From: an uncultured Clostridium sp.
GTDB lineage: Bacteria > Bacillota > Clostridia > TANB77 > CAG-508
NCBI GenBank assembly: GCA_900553125.1
Contig: USCB01000016.1
Span: 1 to 37,686, forward strand
Direction: 5' to 3'
Length of the DNA stretch: 37,686 bases
Within the stretch, counting starts at the first letter, position 1, and each line of letters begins with the position of its first letter. Of the stretch, positions 1-8,402 are shown piece by piece. The translations under genes were made by a program, and so were the position numbers. The notes beneath the pieces were generated by a model that was given only the letters and a program-made list of their open reading frames with translations, was not told where the DNA came from and ran no database searches.

Positions 1-5
1 CCAAT

Positions 6-69
6 GGAACAATGCACTAAAAAGACCCGGTCCCAACGGAACATCGCACTAAAAAGACCCGGTCCCAAA
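6..69. repeat. Two tandem copies of a 32-bp repeat
   Basis: Two head-to-tail 32-bp units (6-37 and 38-69) share the core GCACTAAAAAGACCCGGTCC and differ at a few positions near GGAAC. A third unit seems to begin at 70 (TGAAC), and bases 1-5 look like the end of an earlier one, so the window may open inside a longer array. Read on the minus strand the core begins TTGGGACCGGGTCTTTTT, which resembles the GGGGACGGTTCTTTT palindromes at 4010 and 22035. There are no spacers. The array lies directly upstream of ackA and leaves little room for a separate promoter. Confidence 0.75.
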
Positions 70-99
70 TGAACAAAAAAAAGAAAGGAAGATTTAAAA

Positions 100-1290
100 A
101 TGAAAATATTAGTATTAAACTGTGGTAGTTCATCACTAAAGTATCAATTAATTAACATGGAAACAGATGAGGTATTAGCATCTGGAAAATATGAAAGAAT
201 AGGAGAAAAAGAAGCATTTATAACACATAAAGCATGTGGCAAAAAAGTAAAAATTGACCATGTAGCAATGGACCATACAGAGGCGATTGACTTTACATTA
301 AAACAATTAACAAATCCAGAATACAAAGTAATAGATAGCTTAGACGAAGTAAGTGCAATTGGACATAGATTAGTACATGGTGGAGAAAAAATTGCAGAAT
401 CAGTTGTAATAGATGAAAATGTTGTAGAAGTGTTAAAAGAATGTACAGATTTAGCACCACTACATAACCCAGCTGGAATAATGGGAATAGAGGCTTGCCA
501 AAAAGTAATGCCAGGAAAACCAATGGTAGGTGTATTTGATACTGCATTCCATCAAACAATGCCAAAAGAACATTATATTTACCCAATTCCATATGAATTT
601 TACAAAAAATATGGAATAAGAAAATATGGATTCCATGGAACATCACATATGTATGTTTCAAATAGATTAGCAGAAATTGAACATAAAGACATAAAAGACT
701 TAAAAATAGTAACTTGCCACTTAGGTCAAGGTTCAAGTATATGTGCGGTTGATGGTGGAAAATCAATAGACACATCAATGGGGTTAACACCACTTGGTGG
801 AATTCCAATGGTTACAAGAAGCGGAGATTTAGACCCATCTGTTGTTACTTTTTTAATGAAGAAAGAAAACATGTCAGCTGATGAAGTTGAAAATGTTTTA
901 AATAAACAATCAGGAGTTCAAGGAATTTCAGGTTTAGCACCAGACTTTAGAGAGATTGAGGCTGCATCATATGGTGAAAGTGAAAAAGCTAAAATTGCAA
1001 TTGATAGCTTTACTTATGCAATTGCTGGTTATATTGCGAAATATGCTGTTGCAATGAGAGGAATTGATTATATAGTATTTACTGGTGGTGTTGGTGAAAA
1101 TCAAATTAATATACGTAAATGGATTTGCGAACAACTTGAATTTATGGGGGTTTTGATTGATACAGATGCTAATAATGTTAGGTCTGAAGAAAAATTGGTT
1201 TCTAAACCAGAGTCTAAGGTTAAGGTTTTTGTTATTCCTACAAATGAGGAATTGATGATTGCTAAGGAAACAGAAAGACTTGTTAAGTAA
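100..1290 (+). CDS. ackA: Acetate kinase
   Basis: Cytoplasmic acetate kinase, which interconverts acetyl phosphate plus ADP and acetate plus ATP and so makes ATP during fermentation. The 396-residue length is normal for the ASKHA-fold family. Visible family motifs are the N-terminal phosphate loop (VLNCGSSSLKYQL), GHRLVHGG with the active-site arginine, FDTAFHQTMP, YGFHGTSH with the catalytic histidine, HLGQGSSI and the C-terminal FTGGVGEN. The start is fixed by AAAGGAAG 12-13 bases upstream. No pta gene is adjacent here. Codons run from A-ending at the 5' end to T-ending over the last third. Confidence 0.97.
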   Translation: MKILVLNCGSSSLKYQLINMETDEVLASGKYERIGEKEAFITHKACGKKVKIDHVAMDHTEAIDFTLKQLTNPEYKVIDSLDEVSAIGHRLVHGGEKIAESVVIDENVVEVLKECTDLAPLHNPAGIMGIEACQKVMPGKPMVGVFDTAFHQTMPKEHYIYPIPYEFYKKYGIRKYGFHGTSHMYVSNRLAEIEHKDIKDLKIVTCHLGQGSSICAVDGGKSIDTSMGLTPLGGIPMVTRSGDLDPSVVTFLMKKENMSADEVENVLNKQSGVQGISGLAPDFREIEAASYGESEKAKIAIDSFTYAIAGYIAKYAVAMRGIDYIVFTGGVGENQINIRKWICEQLEFMGVLIDTDANNVRSEEKLVSKPESKVKVFVIPTNEELMIAKETERLVK

Positions 1291-1318
1291 AAAATGTAAT
1301 AAAGGGGAGAACTGAAAA

Positions 1319-2065
1319 GTGGAATTATTAGATAAGGTAGATAAGAAATTACAAGAATATGTTACAAACGAGGTTTTCCCTCTTTATGAAATGAATGGCG
1401 GTGCTCATGGAATAGAACATATAGAGGCGGTAATAAAAAGAACTTTTGAAATAATTGAAGAATTTGAAGAAGATAGTGAATCAAAACAAGAAATCAATTA
1501 TAACATGTCATATGTAATTGCAGCTTATCATGATATAGGAGAACATATAGACAGAAAAAAACATCATATTATATCAGGAGAAATAATGTTTAAAGACAAA
1601 AAATTAGATGAATTTTTTAGTACAGAGGAAAAACAAATAATGAAGAAGGCAATTGAAGATCATAGAGCCTCTAATACCCATTTGCCATGTTCAATATATG
1701 GACGTATAGTATTAACAGCAGATAGAAATGATAATTTGGCTGAATTTTTCAAAAGAAGAGTACAATATTGTTTTGAACATTATCCAGAACTTTCTTTAGA
1801 AGAAGTTCAAAAAGAAATATGGGAATCTTCTAAGAAAAAATTCGGAGGCAAAGGATATGCAAAAAATAAACCAGGTTATATGCCAAGTAAAAAATTAAAA
1901 AGATATTACGAAAAATTAGATGAGATATTAAAAGATAAAGATACTTTTTTTGAGGAAGTGTCAAAAGTTTATAAACAATTGGAAAGTAAATATAAAAAAG
2001 ATGATATGGAAAGTAACATATTAGAAGAAATTACAATAGAAGATGATAAAAGAATAAAAAATTAA
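1319..2065 (+). CDS. HD-domain metal-dependent phosphohydrolase
   Basis: A 248-residue protein with an HD-superfamily metal site: H30/H34 in GAHGIEH, the H71-D72 doublet in AYHDIGEH, H82/H83 and D135 in TADRND. Such proteins are divalent-metal phosphohydrolases, often acting on nucleotides. The substrate cannot be deduced. The last 90 residues are lysine- and glutamate-rich helix. It starts at GTG, supported by AAAGGGGAGA just upstream. It follows ackA by 28 bp and precedes the next gene by 12 bp, so it is probably in one transcript with them and with the DHH phosphoesterase. No signal peptide. Confidence 0.8.
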   Translation: MELLDKVDKKLQEYVTNEVFPLYEMNGGAHGIEHIEAVIKRTFEIIEEFEEDSESKQEINYNMSYVIAAYHDIGEHIDRKKHHIISGEIMFKDKKLDEFFSTEEKQIMKKAIEDHRASNTHLPCSIYGRIVLTADRNDNLAEFFKRRVQYCFEHYPELSLEEVQKEIWESSKKKFGGKGYAKNKPGYMPSKKLKRYYEKLDEILKDKDTFFEEVSKVYKQLESKYKKDDMESNILEEITIEDDKRIKN

Positions 2066-2077
2066 GGAGAAACGCTT

Positions 2078-3028
2078 ATGAATAATGTATTAGGTAATGC
2101 AAAGGTTGCATATACTCAAAGCATTAATATGAAATTTGACAGTTTAAAACTCTTAAAAGGAATAGCTAGTAATTTATCAGGTAATAAAAAGACGATTATA
2201 AAAGCAAATGAAAAGGATATTATAGAAAATAGGGGATTTAAGATTAATTTTGATATTATAGATTCTATAATAAAAGAAATTAGAGAAGAAAAAGTATTGT
2301 ATAAAAATAAAATATTAAGTAAAGAAAAAAGACAAATAATAGAACATGATAGTTTAGGCATAATTGATGTTTTTTTTGATGGAAACACATATATATTTAT
2401 TGAAATGGCACTAAAAGGAATATTATCACACAATGCAATACTGTTGATTTCGCAATTAGAATATATGAAAAATACAAATATGGCAATTTGTAGTATAATA
2501 GCAGGAGTTTTGAAAAAACAAAATATAAATGAAAATATTATCCAATTAAAATATGATTTTGATTTGACAAAATATTGTTCAAATGATTTGATAAAAAAAG
2601 CTTTTGTTATAGGAAATACAGATTTGCATAAGACTCTAAAAAGAATATCAAAAATAGATACAAGATATATTGGATACAATGATTGTGATATTTATATAGA
2701 AGATGAAAATAATATTACAAATTTAGAAAAGATAGTAAATGACAATAAAAATATTTTATTTAAAATATATGTAAACAAATCTATAGAAATACAAGATTTT
2801 GATGATTTTATTTATGTAAATAATGTAGATGAAGCAATTGAAAAAATAAAATATGATAGTTGCAATTATTGTTGCATAATTTTTAGCAGAAATAAAGAAA
2901 ACTGCATTAAATTTGCAGAAACGAATAAGGCAGAATATGTAATTATGAATAATACTATGGATTTTAATATGACTAACAATGTTGAAACCAAAGAATTTTA
3001 TTGTAAAAAATACATAAAAAATAAATAA
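2078..3028 (+). CDS. Degenerate aldehyde-dehydrogenase-like (ProA-like) protein
   Basis: A 316-residue protein with a faint but collinear resemblance to gamma-glutamyl phosphate reductase and other ALDH-fold enzymes. IIKANEKDI near residue 40 matches the family AN-x-D-I segment. HDSLGIIDVFFDG followed by EMALKG and NAILLIS matches the PLGVIGVIYE ... LKSGNAVIL block. KYDSCNYCCIIF followed by AEYVIMNNTMDF matches the YGSxHSxAI ... VDSAxVxVNxSTRF block. The catalytic-cysteine segment is not recognisable, and the protein is about 100 residues shorter than ProA (about 415). I infer a non-catalytic or altered relative. GGAGA RBS; 12 bp after the HD gene and 18 bp before the DHH gene. Confidence 0.5.
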   Translation: MNNVLGNAKVAYTQSINMKFDSLKLLKGIASNLSGNKKTIIKANEKDIIENRGFKINFDIIDSIIKEIREEKVLYKNKILSKEKRQIIEHDSLGIIDVFFDGNTYIFIEMALKGILSHNAILLISQLEYMKNTNMAICSIIAGVLKKQNINENIIQLKYDFDLTKYCSNDLIKKAFVIGNTDLHKTLKRISKIDTRYIGYNDCDIYIEDENNITNLEKIVNDNKNILFKIYVNKSIEIQDFDDFIYVNNVDEAIEKIKYDSCNYCCIIFSRNKENCIKFAETNKAEYVIMNNTMDFNMTNNVETKEFYCKKYIKNK

Positions 3029-3046
3029 GAGAGAAGGAACTAAAAA

Positions 3047-4003
3047 ATGAATTCATATAAGGAAATAAAAAAAATTTTAAATGATATACCAAATGATAGA
3101 GCAATAATAATTGCAGGACACGAAAATGCAGATATGGATTCAATTGGTTCATCACTTGCATTAGCATATTTTTTAAACAACATAGGAAAAAATGATATAT
3201 CTGTGCTAATAGACAAAAAAGATATGTATAAAATACAATGGTTTAATAATAACAAATTTATTGTGCAAAATATTTCAAGAGAAAATTATGTTTTTATAAT
3301 GGTTGATTTAAACAGAAAAAAAAGATTAGGTATTTTTGAGAATTATTTTGATAATGCAGGTTTAACAATAAATATAGATCATCATGAAAATAACAAAAAA
3401 GAATCGGATTATATTATATCAGATGAGAATATAAGTTCAACATCAGAAATGATTTTTTACTTAATTAATGAATTTGATACGAGATTTGATAAAAATATAG
3501 CAACATTATTATATGCTGGAATTCTTACAGATACTGCAGGTTTCTCACATAGATTAACACCAAAGACGTTTGAGGCTATGTCAAAGCTTTTAGAATGTGG
3601 AATTGATTATAAATATATTACAAAAAAAGTTTTCCTTGAACGTACTATGAAAGAAGCAAAAGCATTATCAAAAATGTTAAGTGAAATCAACTATGATGTG
3701 TTTCATTATATAATTATAAATAAAAATGACGAAATTTTTAATAGTCTAGAATATTCAATGATGTTTAAAAAGATGGTTCCTATTCTAAAAAATATAGAAG
3801 ATATAAAGGTTTTGGGAATATTTTTAATAGATAATGATAAAGTATTTGGAGAATTCAAGGCAAATATAGATATTGATATGTCAAAATTAGCAGAAAGATT
3901 TGGTGGAGGAGGACATAAAGACTCTGCAGGATTTGAGAGTGATATTGATATTGAGGAAATACTTAAAATTTCAAAAGAATATATTGGAAAAAGTAGCAAA
4001 TGA
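3047..4003 (+). CDS. nrnA: DHH/DHHA1 phosphoesterase, NrnA-like oligoribonuclease/pAp phosphatase
   Basis: A 318-residue DHH-superfamily protein. The N-terminal domain has the metal ligands H25, D29 and D31 (GHENADMDS), D87 (MVDLNR) and the DHH triplet 111-113 (INIDHHENN). The C-terminal DHHA1 domain ends in the substrate loop GGGGHKDSAGF. Length and motif order match NrnA, which degrades nanoRNAs and dephosphorylates 3',5'-pAp in bacteria lacking Orn. A c-di-AMP or pGpG preference cannot be excluded from sequence. GAAGGA RBS. It is the last gene of the ackA-led cluster, and its final codons form the left arm of the terminator. Confidence 0.85.
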   Translation: MNSYKEIKKILNDIPNDRAIIIAGHENADMDSIGSSLALAYFLNNIGKNDISVLIDKKDMYKIQWFNNNKFIVQNISRENYVFIMVDLNRKKRLGIFENYFDNAGLTINIDHHENNKKESDYIISDENISSTSEMIFYLINEFDTRFDKNIATLLYAGILTDTAGFSHRLTPKTFEAMSKLLECGIDYKYITKKVFLERTMKEAKALSKMLSEINYDVFHYIIINKNDEIFNSLEYSMMFKKMVPILKNIEDIKVLGIFLIDNDKVFGEFKANIDIDMSKLAERFGGGGHKDSAGFESDIDIEEILKISKEYIGKSSK

Positions 4004-4015
4004 GCTACTTTTTTT
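3991..4015 (+). terminator. Rho-independent terminator overlapping the nrnA stop
   Basis: AAGTAGC (3991-3997) pairs with GCTACTT (4004-4010) around a six-base loop that contains the TGA stop codon, followed by a T run. It ends the ackA-nrnA transcript. Confidence 0.8.
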
Positions 4016-4065
4016 GTATTGGGGACGGTTCTTTTCGTGAAAAGAACCGTCCCCAATACAAAAAA
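4010..4065. repeat. 56-bp palindromic dispersed repeat
   Basis: Arms of 26 bp (4010-4035 and 4040-4065) are perfect complements around a CGTG loop. The core arm is GGGGACGGTTCTTTT. A nearly identical element lies at 22035-22074, and looser relatives occur at 11461 and 23306. The left end shares the T run of the preceding terminator. On transcription it would form a very stable hairpin. I class it as an intergenic REP-like repeat because it recurs far away, not as a simple terminator. Confidence 0.85.
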
Positions 4066-4079
4066 CTTTACATAATCTA

Positions 4080-4108
4080 TTGAAAAATCCTCCGAAATAT
4101 GATAAAAT
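4080..4108 (+). promoter_or_regulatory. SigA-type promoter for the deaminase-SLOG gene
   Basis: TTGAAA (4080-4085), a 17-base spacer and TAAAAT (4103-4108), about 50 bases before the start codon. The block 4067-4109, beginning TTTACATAATCT, is repeated in diverged form at 11545-11587 upstream of guaB. Confidence 0.65.
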
Positions 4109-4157
4109 ATTGAAATAGTACAACAAAACGGAAAAAATAAGAAAAAAGGAGGATATC

Positions 4158-6662
4158 ATGAACTTACCAAATTTATTCACCAAATTTTATTTAGATAAAG
4201 AAAAAGATATAGTAGTAAAATTATTTAAATCAGAAGAACCAGACGAATTAATTTATGTTCTAGAAACACCAAATCACCACACAGGAAATTTAATAACAAA
4301 TTTAGCTAAAACCTCAAATGTAGAAACTATAAAAGATGAAAACGACATGAAAGTAATTACAGGGGTTTTGCAAGCATGTATTAATGATGATGGGGAAGAA
4401 GTTTATATATTTAGACTAGGTGGGATAAAAATCGCAAATATTTACCCAGATGGAAGAATAGAAAGAAAAGCAAAAATACCAGCAATAATTAAATTACTTA
4501 TGGCACAAACAAAAGATTATAAATTGCCAATAGAAAAAACAATAGTGAAATCATATATACTAAAAAAATCAAAATTCAGAACAGATTTACATACTCATTT
4601 AAACCAAATATTGCAGCCTGATTTATTAATTGCACTTGGAATAAAACATCAAATTGGATATTCATTATATTATATAAAAAAATTGGGAATAAAAGTTACG
4701 GCAAAACAAGAAAAAGAATTATTAAAAAAGAGAAAAGAGATTGAAAAAAAATATAAACATTCAGAATTAGAAGGTAAAAAGTTAGAAAGAAAAATAAATG
4801 ATGAAACTTTAATAAATATAACAGATTTAATTTTAAATAACTTAGAAAATGCTGAAGAGAACATAGTAAAAATAAGAAATAGTCTAGTACTTCTAAAAGA
4901 TGGTCAAGCAGTATTTACAAATCTTGAAAAGACAATACTTTATAGATATGCAATTATAAGAGGAAAACAAGTACCTGATGATGAAAAAGTGGAATTAAGT
5001 TTAGATAAAATAGAAAAAATCGAAGATAATGACATTAGAGAAACATTAAAGAAAATGAAAGAAGATATGGAAGATGTAAACAGTCCATATAAGAATAATA
5101 CATTATATCAAGATAAACTATTGTGGATAGCAAGAGAATATCAAAAACAAGGAATAAAATATGTGGAAATTGCAAATTCAACACTTGCAAAAAAAGGTTC
5201 AGCAGGAATACAAAATCTAGTAGAAATGCATGAAATAATGCCAAAAATAGAAGAAGAAACAGGTGTAAGCATTAGATATTTAGCAGCTGCAAGTAGGACT
5301 TTGTTTACCCCTGAGCAAGTAAAAGAATGCCCAGCTGTAATAAAAGCAGTAAGTAAAAGCCCTTATGTTGTGGGAATGGACTTGATTGGTGAAGAAATAA
5401 ATAATGTAACAGATTTTTCAGATTTGATAGAAGAAGTTATTAAATATGCAATATATGAAGATGATGGATATACAATAAGATTACATGCAGGAGAAACTGA
5501 TGCTTTTAAAGACAATATTGAAAAAGCATTAGACTGTATAAAAATATGTTTACCTAATGGAGAAAGAGCTCCACAAATAAGATTAGGTCATGGTTTATAT
5601 GTACCAGACCTAGATACAAGAGAAGGCAAAAGAATAATAGATAAAATGAAAGATTTAGATGTTATACTTGAATTTCAATTGTCATCAAATGTGAGATTAA
5701 ATAACTTGACAAATTTAAATAATCATCCTATGAAAAAATATTTGGCAGCAGGTGTAAAATGTGTTCAAGGTACAGATGGATGCGGATTTTATGGAATTGA
5801 TACAATAGATGAACAGATTGCATTAAGAAATTTATTAGATATAAAGGATTCTGATTTTGCTAAAATGAGAAAAGTTGAAGACGAAGTTTTGGAAAAAAGA
5901 AAAGTTTATTTTAAAGAAAAATTAAATAAATTTGAACAATTTTTAGATGGCAGAACAATTGATGAGGCTTTAACGGAAGAAGAAAATAGACAATTAATGG
6001 AAATAGACTTAGATGCAATTGATGCAAAAGCAACAAATAGATTGAATTCATATAAGGTATTTGAGGAAAAAATTGTAAGTTTGCCACAAGATAAAACTCC
6101 AATTATAATAGCAGGTGGAAGTTTTAACTCAAAAGGTAGAGTTACAATGCCAAATGAAACTATAAAAAAATCTTTAAAAGAATTACTTGAAAAGGTTGAT
6201 AATAAAAATACTTATATTTTAATTGGACATAAAATGCAAGGATATGAAAGAGCTGTTTTAGATATATCAAAAGAATTGAATAAGAAGTTTGATGTTACGG
6301 CTGTTGTTCCAAAATATGTTTCAGAGGATATTAAGGAAAGTTTGGATAGTAGCCAAGATTTAAGCGGAATTTATGTTTCACCTGATCCTTCAGAGCTTGG
6401 AATTTATAAGAGTTTTAATTATGAAATTTTTGAAAGAAGAAATTCGGTTGTTGTTGCATTTGATGGAAATTCACCAGTTTCTAATTTAATTCAAGAGGCT
6501 AAAAATGGTAAGGGAAAAGCTAAAATTTATGTTAATTCTGATGTAGATGTACTTAAAGAGAAGGCAAAATCTTTGGATGGGTATGTTAGATTATTTAATA
6601 CAAATGAAAATTTGGCTAATGAAATATTAGAAGACAATCCTGAAATTAAAGAGAAAATGTAA
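4158..6662 (+). CDS. Adenosine/AMP-deaminase-fold amidohydrolase with C-terminal SLOG-like domain
   Basis: An 834-residue protein. Residues 1-130 are an unassigned N-terminal domain. The deaminase barrel then begins with the zinc motif DLHTHL (H145, H147). A highly charged, helix-rich insertion (about 180-310) follows, before the barrel resumes with HAGE (H443 ligand, E446 general acid), LGHG (H478) and TDG (D540). The usual second aspartate of the TDD motif is G541, so substrate recognition probably differs from classical adenosine deaminase. Residues about 645-815 (IIIAGGSFNSKG, ILIGHKMQGYERAV, VVVAFDGNSPVSN) have the glycine-rich pattern of SLOG/Rossmann nucleotide-ligand-binding domains. 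Strong AAAGGAGG RBS, own promoter and terminator, so monocistronic. Substrate unknown. The deaminase call is firm, the SLOG call moderate. Confidence 0.75.
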   Translation: MNLPNLFTKFYLDKEKDIVVKLFKSEEPDELIYVLETPNHHTGNLITNLAKTSNVETIKDENDMKVITGVLQACINDDGEEVYIFRLGGIKIANIYPDGRIERKAKIPAIIKLLMAQTKDYKLPIEKTIVKSYILKKSKFRTDLHTHLNQILQPDLLIALGIKHQIGYSLYYIKKLGIKVTAKQEKELLKKRKEIEKKYKHSELEGKKLERKINDETLINITDLILNNLENAEENIVKIRNSLVLLKDGQAVFTNLEKTILYRYAIIRGKQVPDDEKVELSLDKIEKIEDNDIRETLKKMKEDMEDVNSPYKNNTLYQDKLLWIAREYQKQGIKYVEIANSTLAKKGSAGIQNLVEMHEIMPKIEEETGVSIRYLAAASRTLFTPEQVKECPAVIKAVSKSPYVVGMDLIGEEINNVTDFSDLIEEVIKYAIYEDDGYTIRLHAGETDAFKDNIEKALDCIKICLPNGERAPQIRLGHGLYVPDLDTREGKRIIDKMKDLDVILEFQLSSNVRLNNLTNLNNHPMKKYLAAGVKCVQGTDGCGFYGIDTIDEQIALRNLLDIKDSDFAKMRKVEDEVLEKRKVYFKEKLNKFEQFLDGRTIDEALTEEENRQLMEIDLDAIDAKATNRLNSYKVFEEKIVSLPQDKTPIIIAGGSFNSKGRVTMPNETIKKSLKELLEKVDNKNTYILIGHKMQGYERAVLDISKELNKKFDVTAVVPKYVSEDIKESLDSSQDLSGIYVSPDPSELGIYKSFNYEIFERRNSVVVAFDGNSPVSNLIQEAKNGKGKAKIYVNSDVDVLKEKAKSLDGYVRLFNTNENLANEILEDNPEIKEKM

Positions 6663-6664
6663 GA

Positions 6665-6707
6665 AAAAAACAGTAGAAATGCGTATAGCGTATTTTTACT
6701 GTTTTTT
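6665..6707 (+). terminator. Rho-independent terminator after the deaminase gene
   Basis: AAAAAACAGTA (6665-6675) pairs with TACTGTTTTTT (6697-6707). Further inner pairing runs through GCG/CGT around an ATAG loop. The right arm supplies the T tract. Confidence 0.85.
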
Positions 6708-6728
6708 AAAAACTTTACATAAAAATGA

Positions 6729-6757
6729 TTGATTTTTATTAGATTTTATTATATAAT
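6729..6757 (+). promoter_or_regulatory. SigA-type promoter for the FAD dehydrogenase gene
   Basis: TTGATT (6729-6734), a 17-base spacer and TATAAT (6752-6757). Transcription would start near 6764, leaving a leader of about 75 bases that contains the inverted repeat at 6781. Confidence 0.7.
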
Positions 6758-6780
6758 AACAAAGTCATATATCAGTTATA

Positions 6781-6801
6781 CAAGCTAATCTATTTAGCTT
6801 G
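6781..6801. promoter_or_regulatory. Inverted repeat in the leader of the FAD dehydrogenase gene
   Basis: CAAGCTAA (6781-6788) and TTAGCTTG (6794-6801) are perfect 8-bp arms around five bases, between the promoter and the RBS. It has no T run, so it is not a terminator. It could be an operator just downstream of the start site or a small RNA hairpin. Confidence 0.5.
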
Positions 6802-6838
6802 CGACATCTAGCAAATAAACAAACAGGAGGACAAAAAA

Positions 6839-8248
6839 ATGAGAAATTATGACTTTATTGTTGTAGGTGGAGGACCAGCAGGAATGTTCTTTGCTTATGA
6901 AACAATCCAGCGGAACCCGGAGGCTAAGGTACTTATTATTGAAAGGGGAAAGAAAGTAGCTAAAAGAAAATGTCCGGCACAAGAGAAAGGAAAATGCATA
7001 AAATGCAAAATTTGCAATATTGCAAATGGATCATCTGGTGCAGGTGCTTTTTCAGACGGTAAAATGAGTCTTTTTAACGAAGATGACACTGACTTCTATG
7101 TTGGTGGAAACCTTCACCATTATGTTGGAGTGGAGGAAACAAAAAAGCTTATCAAGTATACTGATGAAGTATATTTGGGCTTTGGAGCGACAACAGAGGT
7201 AAAAGGAATCGACAATCCTGAGTATATAATGGCTTTGAAGGAAAAGTCAAAAAAAGCAGGCTTAAACCTTGTAAGTATTCCAATTCGTCATCTGGGTACT
7301 GATTGGGCACATGATGTATACCAGAGAATCGAAAAATACCTTGAAGACAATAAAGTGAAAACACTTTTTGAAACAGAAGTTATTGATTTAATTATTAGTA
7401 ACGGAAGTGTTCAAGGAGTGAAATACCGGTACCCAGGAGCAAAAGCGACAACAGAAGTAATTGGGAAAAAAGTCATCTTGGCTGTTGGGAGAGCGGGGTC
7501 AGATTGGCTGGAGGCAATGTGCAAAAAGCATAACATTGCGTCATTTCCAGCCCCGATTGATATCGGGGTAAGGTATGAGCTCCCAGATGAAGTAATGCAG
7601 GAGGTGAATGAGAATTTATATGAAGGAAAATTCATTGGATTTCCTAAGCCTTCTGGGGACAAAGTTAGAACTTTTTGTCAAAACCCATCTGGTTGGGTAT
7701 CTGCAGAAAGTTATAAGGGCGACCTTACCACTGCAAATGGGCACGCCTGTAAAGAAAGTAAGAGCAGTAATACCAATTTGGCGTTACTTGCATCTATTGA
7801 CTTAAAGGGTGTAAAAAACCCGATTGAATCTTCCCGAATGATGGTCAGAGCTATCAATCAGCAGGGAGAAGGTCAAATTTTAATTCAGCGGCTGGGAGAT
7901 TTGCTTAAATGTAGACCTTCGACTGCTGCTGAATTAAAAAAGAATTCAGTAATGCCGACTCTGAGCGCAGTTGTTCCAGGAGATATTACATCCTGCATGC
8001 CGTATCGTGTAGTAAAAGACATTGTGGAGTTTATTAAAATGCTCGACAATGTAATCCCAGGATTTGCAGGAGAAGATAATCTTCTGTATGCGCCGGAAAT
8101 AAAGTTCTACAGTAACAGGTTAACAATAAGCAACAGTTTTGAAACCAGCATCAAAAATCTTCATGCAATTGGAGATGGCTGCGGTCTTACCCGTGGTTTG
8201 ATGATGGCCTCTGCGTCAGGAGTTCAGTTGGCGCGTGTAATTTGCTAG
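6839..8248 (+). CDS. FAD-dependent dehydrogenase (COG2509-like), foreign codon usage
   Basis: A 469-residue flavoprotein. The N-terminal Rossmann motif is VVGGGPAGMFFA (GxGxxG, residues 8-19), followed by ERGKKVAKRKCP and a cysteine cluster CPAQEKGKCIKCKICN (four Cys near residues 45-60). Next come the NGSSGAGAFSDGK block and the C-terminal AIGDGCGLTRGLMMASASG FAD site. This matches the uncharacterised COG2509 family, whose physiological substrate is unknown. The gene is visibly less AT-rich than its neighbours and uses CGG arginine three times (for example 6908-6910 in IQRNPE), which native genes avoid. That suggests horizontal acquisition. AGGAGG RBS. It has its own promoter and terminator. 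Confidence 0.85.
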   Translation: MRNYDFIVVGGGPAGMFFAYETIQRNPEAKVLIIERGKKVAKRKCPAQEKGKCIKCKICNIANGSSGAGAFSDGKMSLFNEDDTDFYVGGNLHHYVGVEETKKLIKYTDEVYLGFGATTEVKGIDNPEYIMALKEKSKKAGLNLVSIPIRHLGTDWAHDVYQRIEKYLEDNKVKTLFETEVIDLIISNGSVQGVKYRYPGAKATTEVIGKKVILAVGRAGSDWLEAMCKKHNIASFPAPIDIGVRYELPDEVMQEVNENLYEGKFIGFPKPSGDKVRTFCQNPSGWVSAESYKGDLTTANGHACKESKSSNTNLALLASIDLKGVKNPIESSRMMVRAINQQGEGQILIQRLGDLLKCRPSTAAELKKNSVMPTLSAVVPGDITSCMPYRVVKDIVEFIKMLDNVIPGFAGEDNLLYAPEIKFYSNRLTISNSFETSIKNLHAIGDGCGLTRGLMMASASGVQLARVIC

Positions 8249-8258
8249 TTTAAATAAG

Positions 8259-8296
8259 AAGAAAGGATCTCTCTATAAATAGGAGGTTCCTTTCTT
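8259..8296 (+). terminator. Terminator after the FAD dehydrogenase gene
   Basis: AAGAAAGG (8259-8266) pairs with CCTTTCTT (8289-8296). Imperfect inner pairing extends the stem, and TTTAGTTTTG follows. Confidence 0.7.
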
Positions 8297-8337
8297 TAGT
8301 TTTGTCAAAAGAATGACTTTAAAACAAAAAAATAATG

Positions 8338-8366
8338 TTTACTTTTTATAACATTTACTATATAAT
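8338..8366 (+). promoter_or_regulatory. Promoter for the 8403 gene
   Basis: TTTACT (8338-8343), 17 bases, TATAAT (8361-8366). Transcription would begin near 8373, which rules out a GTG start there and supports the ATG at 8403. Confidence 0.7.
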
Positions 8367-8402
8367 ATAATTGTGAATTTAATATTGACCAGGGGGAAAG
8401 AA

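Noticed and set aside
6..69. CRISPR array from the repeated 32-mers
   Set aside because: The units are directly adjacent with no spacers and only two are complete.
293..808. 171-residue minus-strand open frame inside ackA
   Set aside because: It is a leucine-rich shadow of ackA codons, with no RBS or promoter. Similar long minus-strand frames inside other genes were discarded for the same reason.
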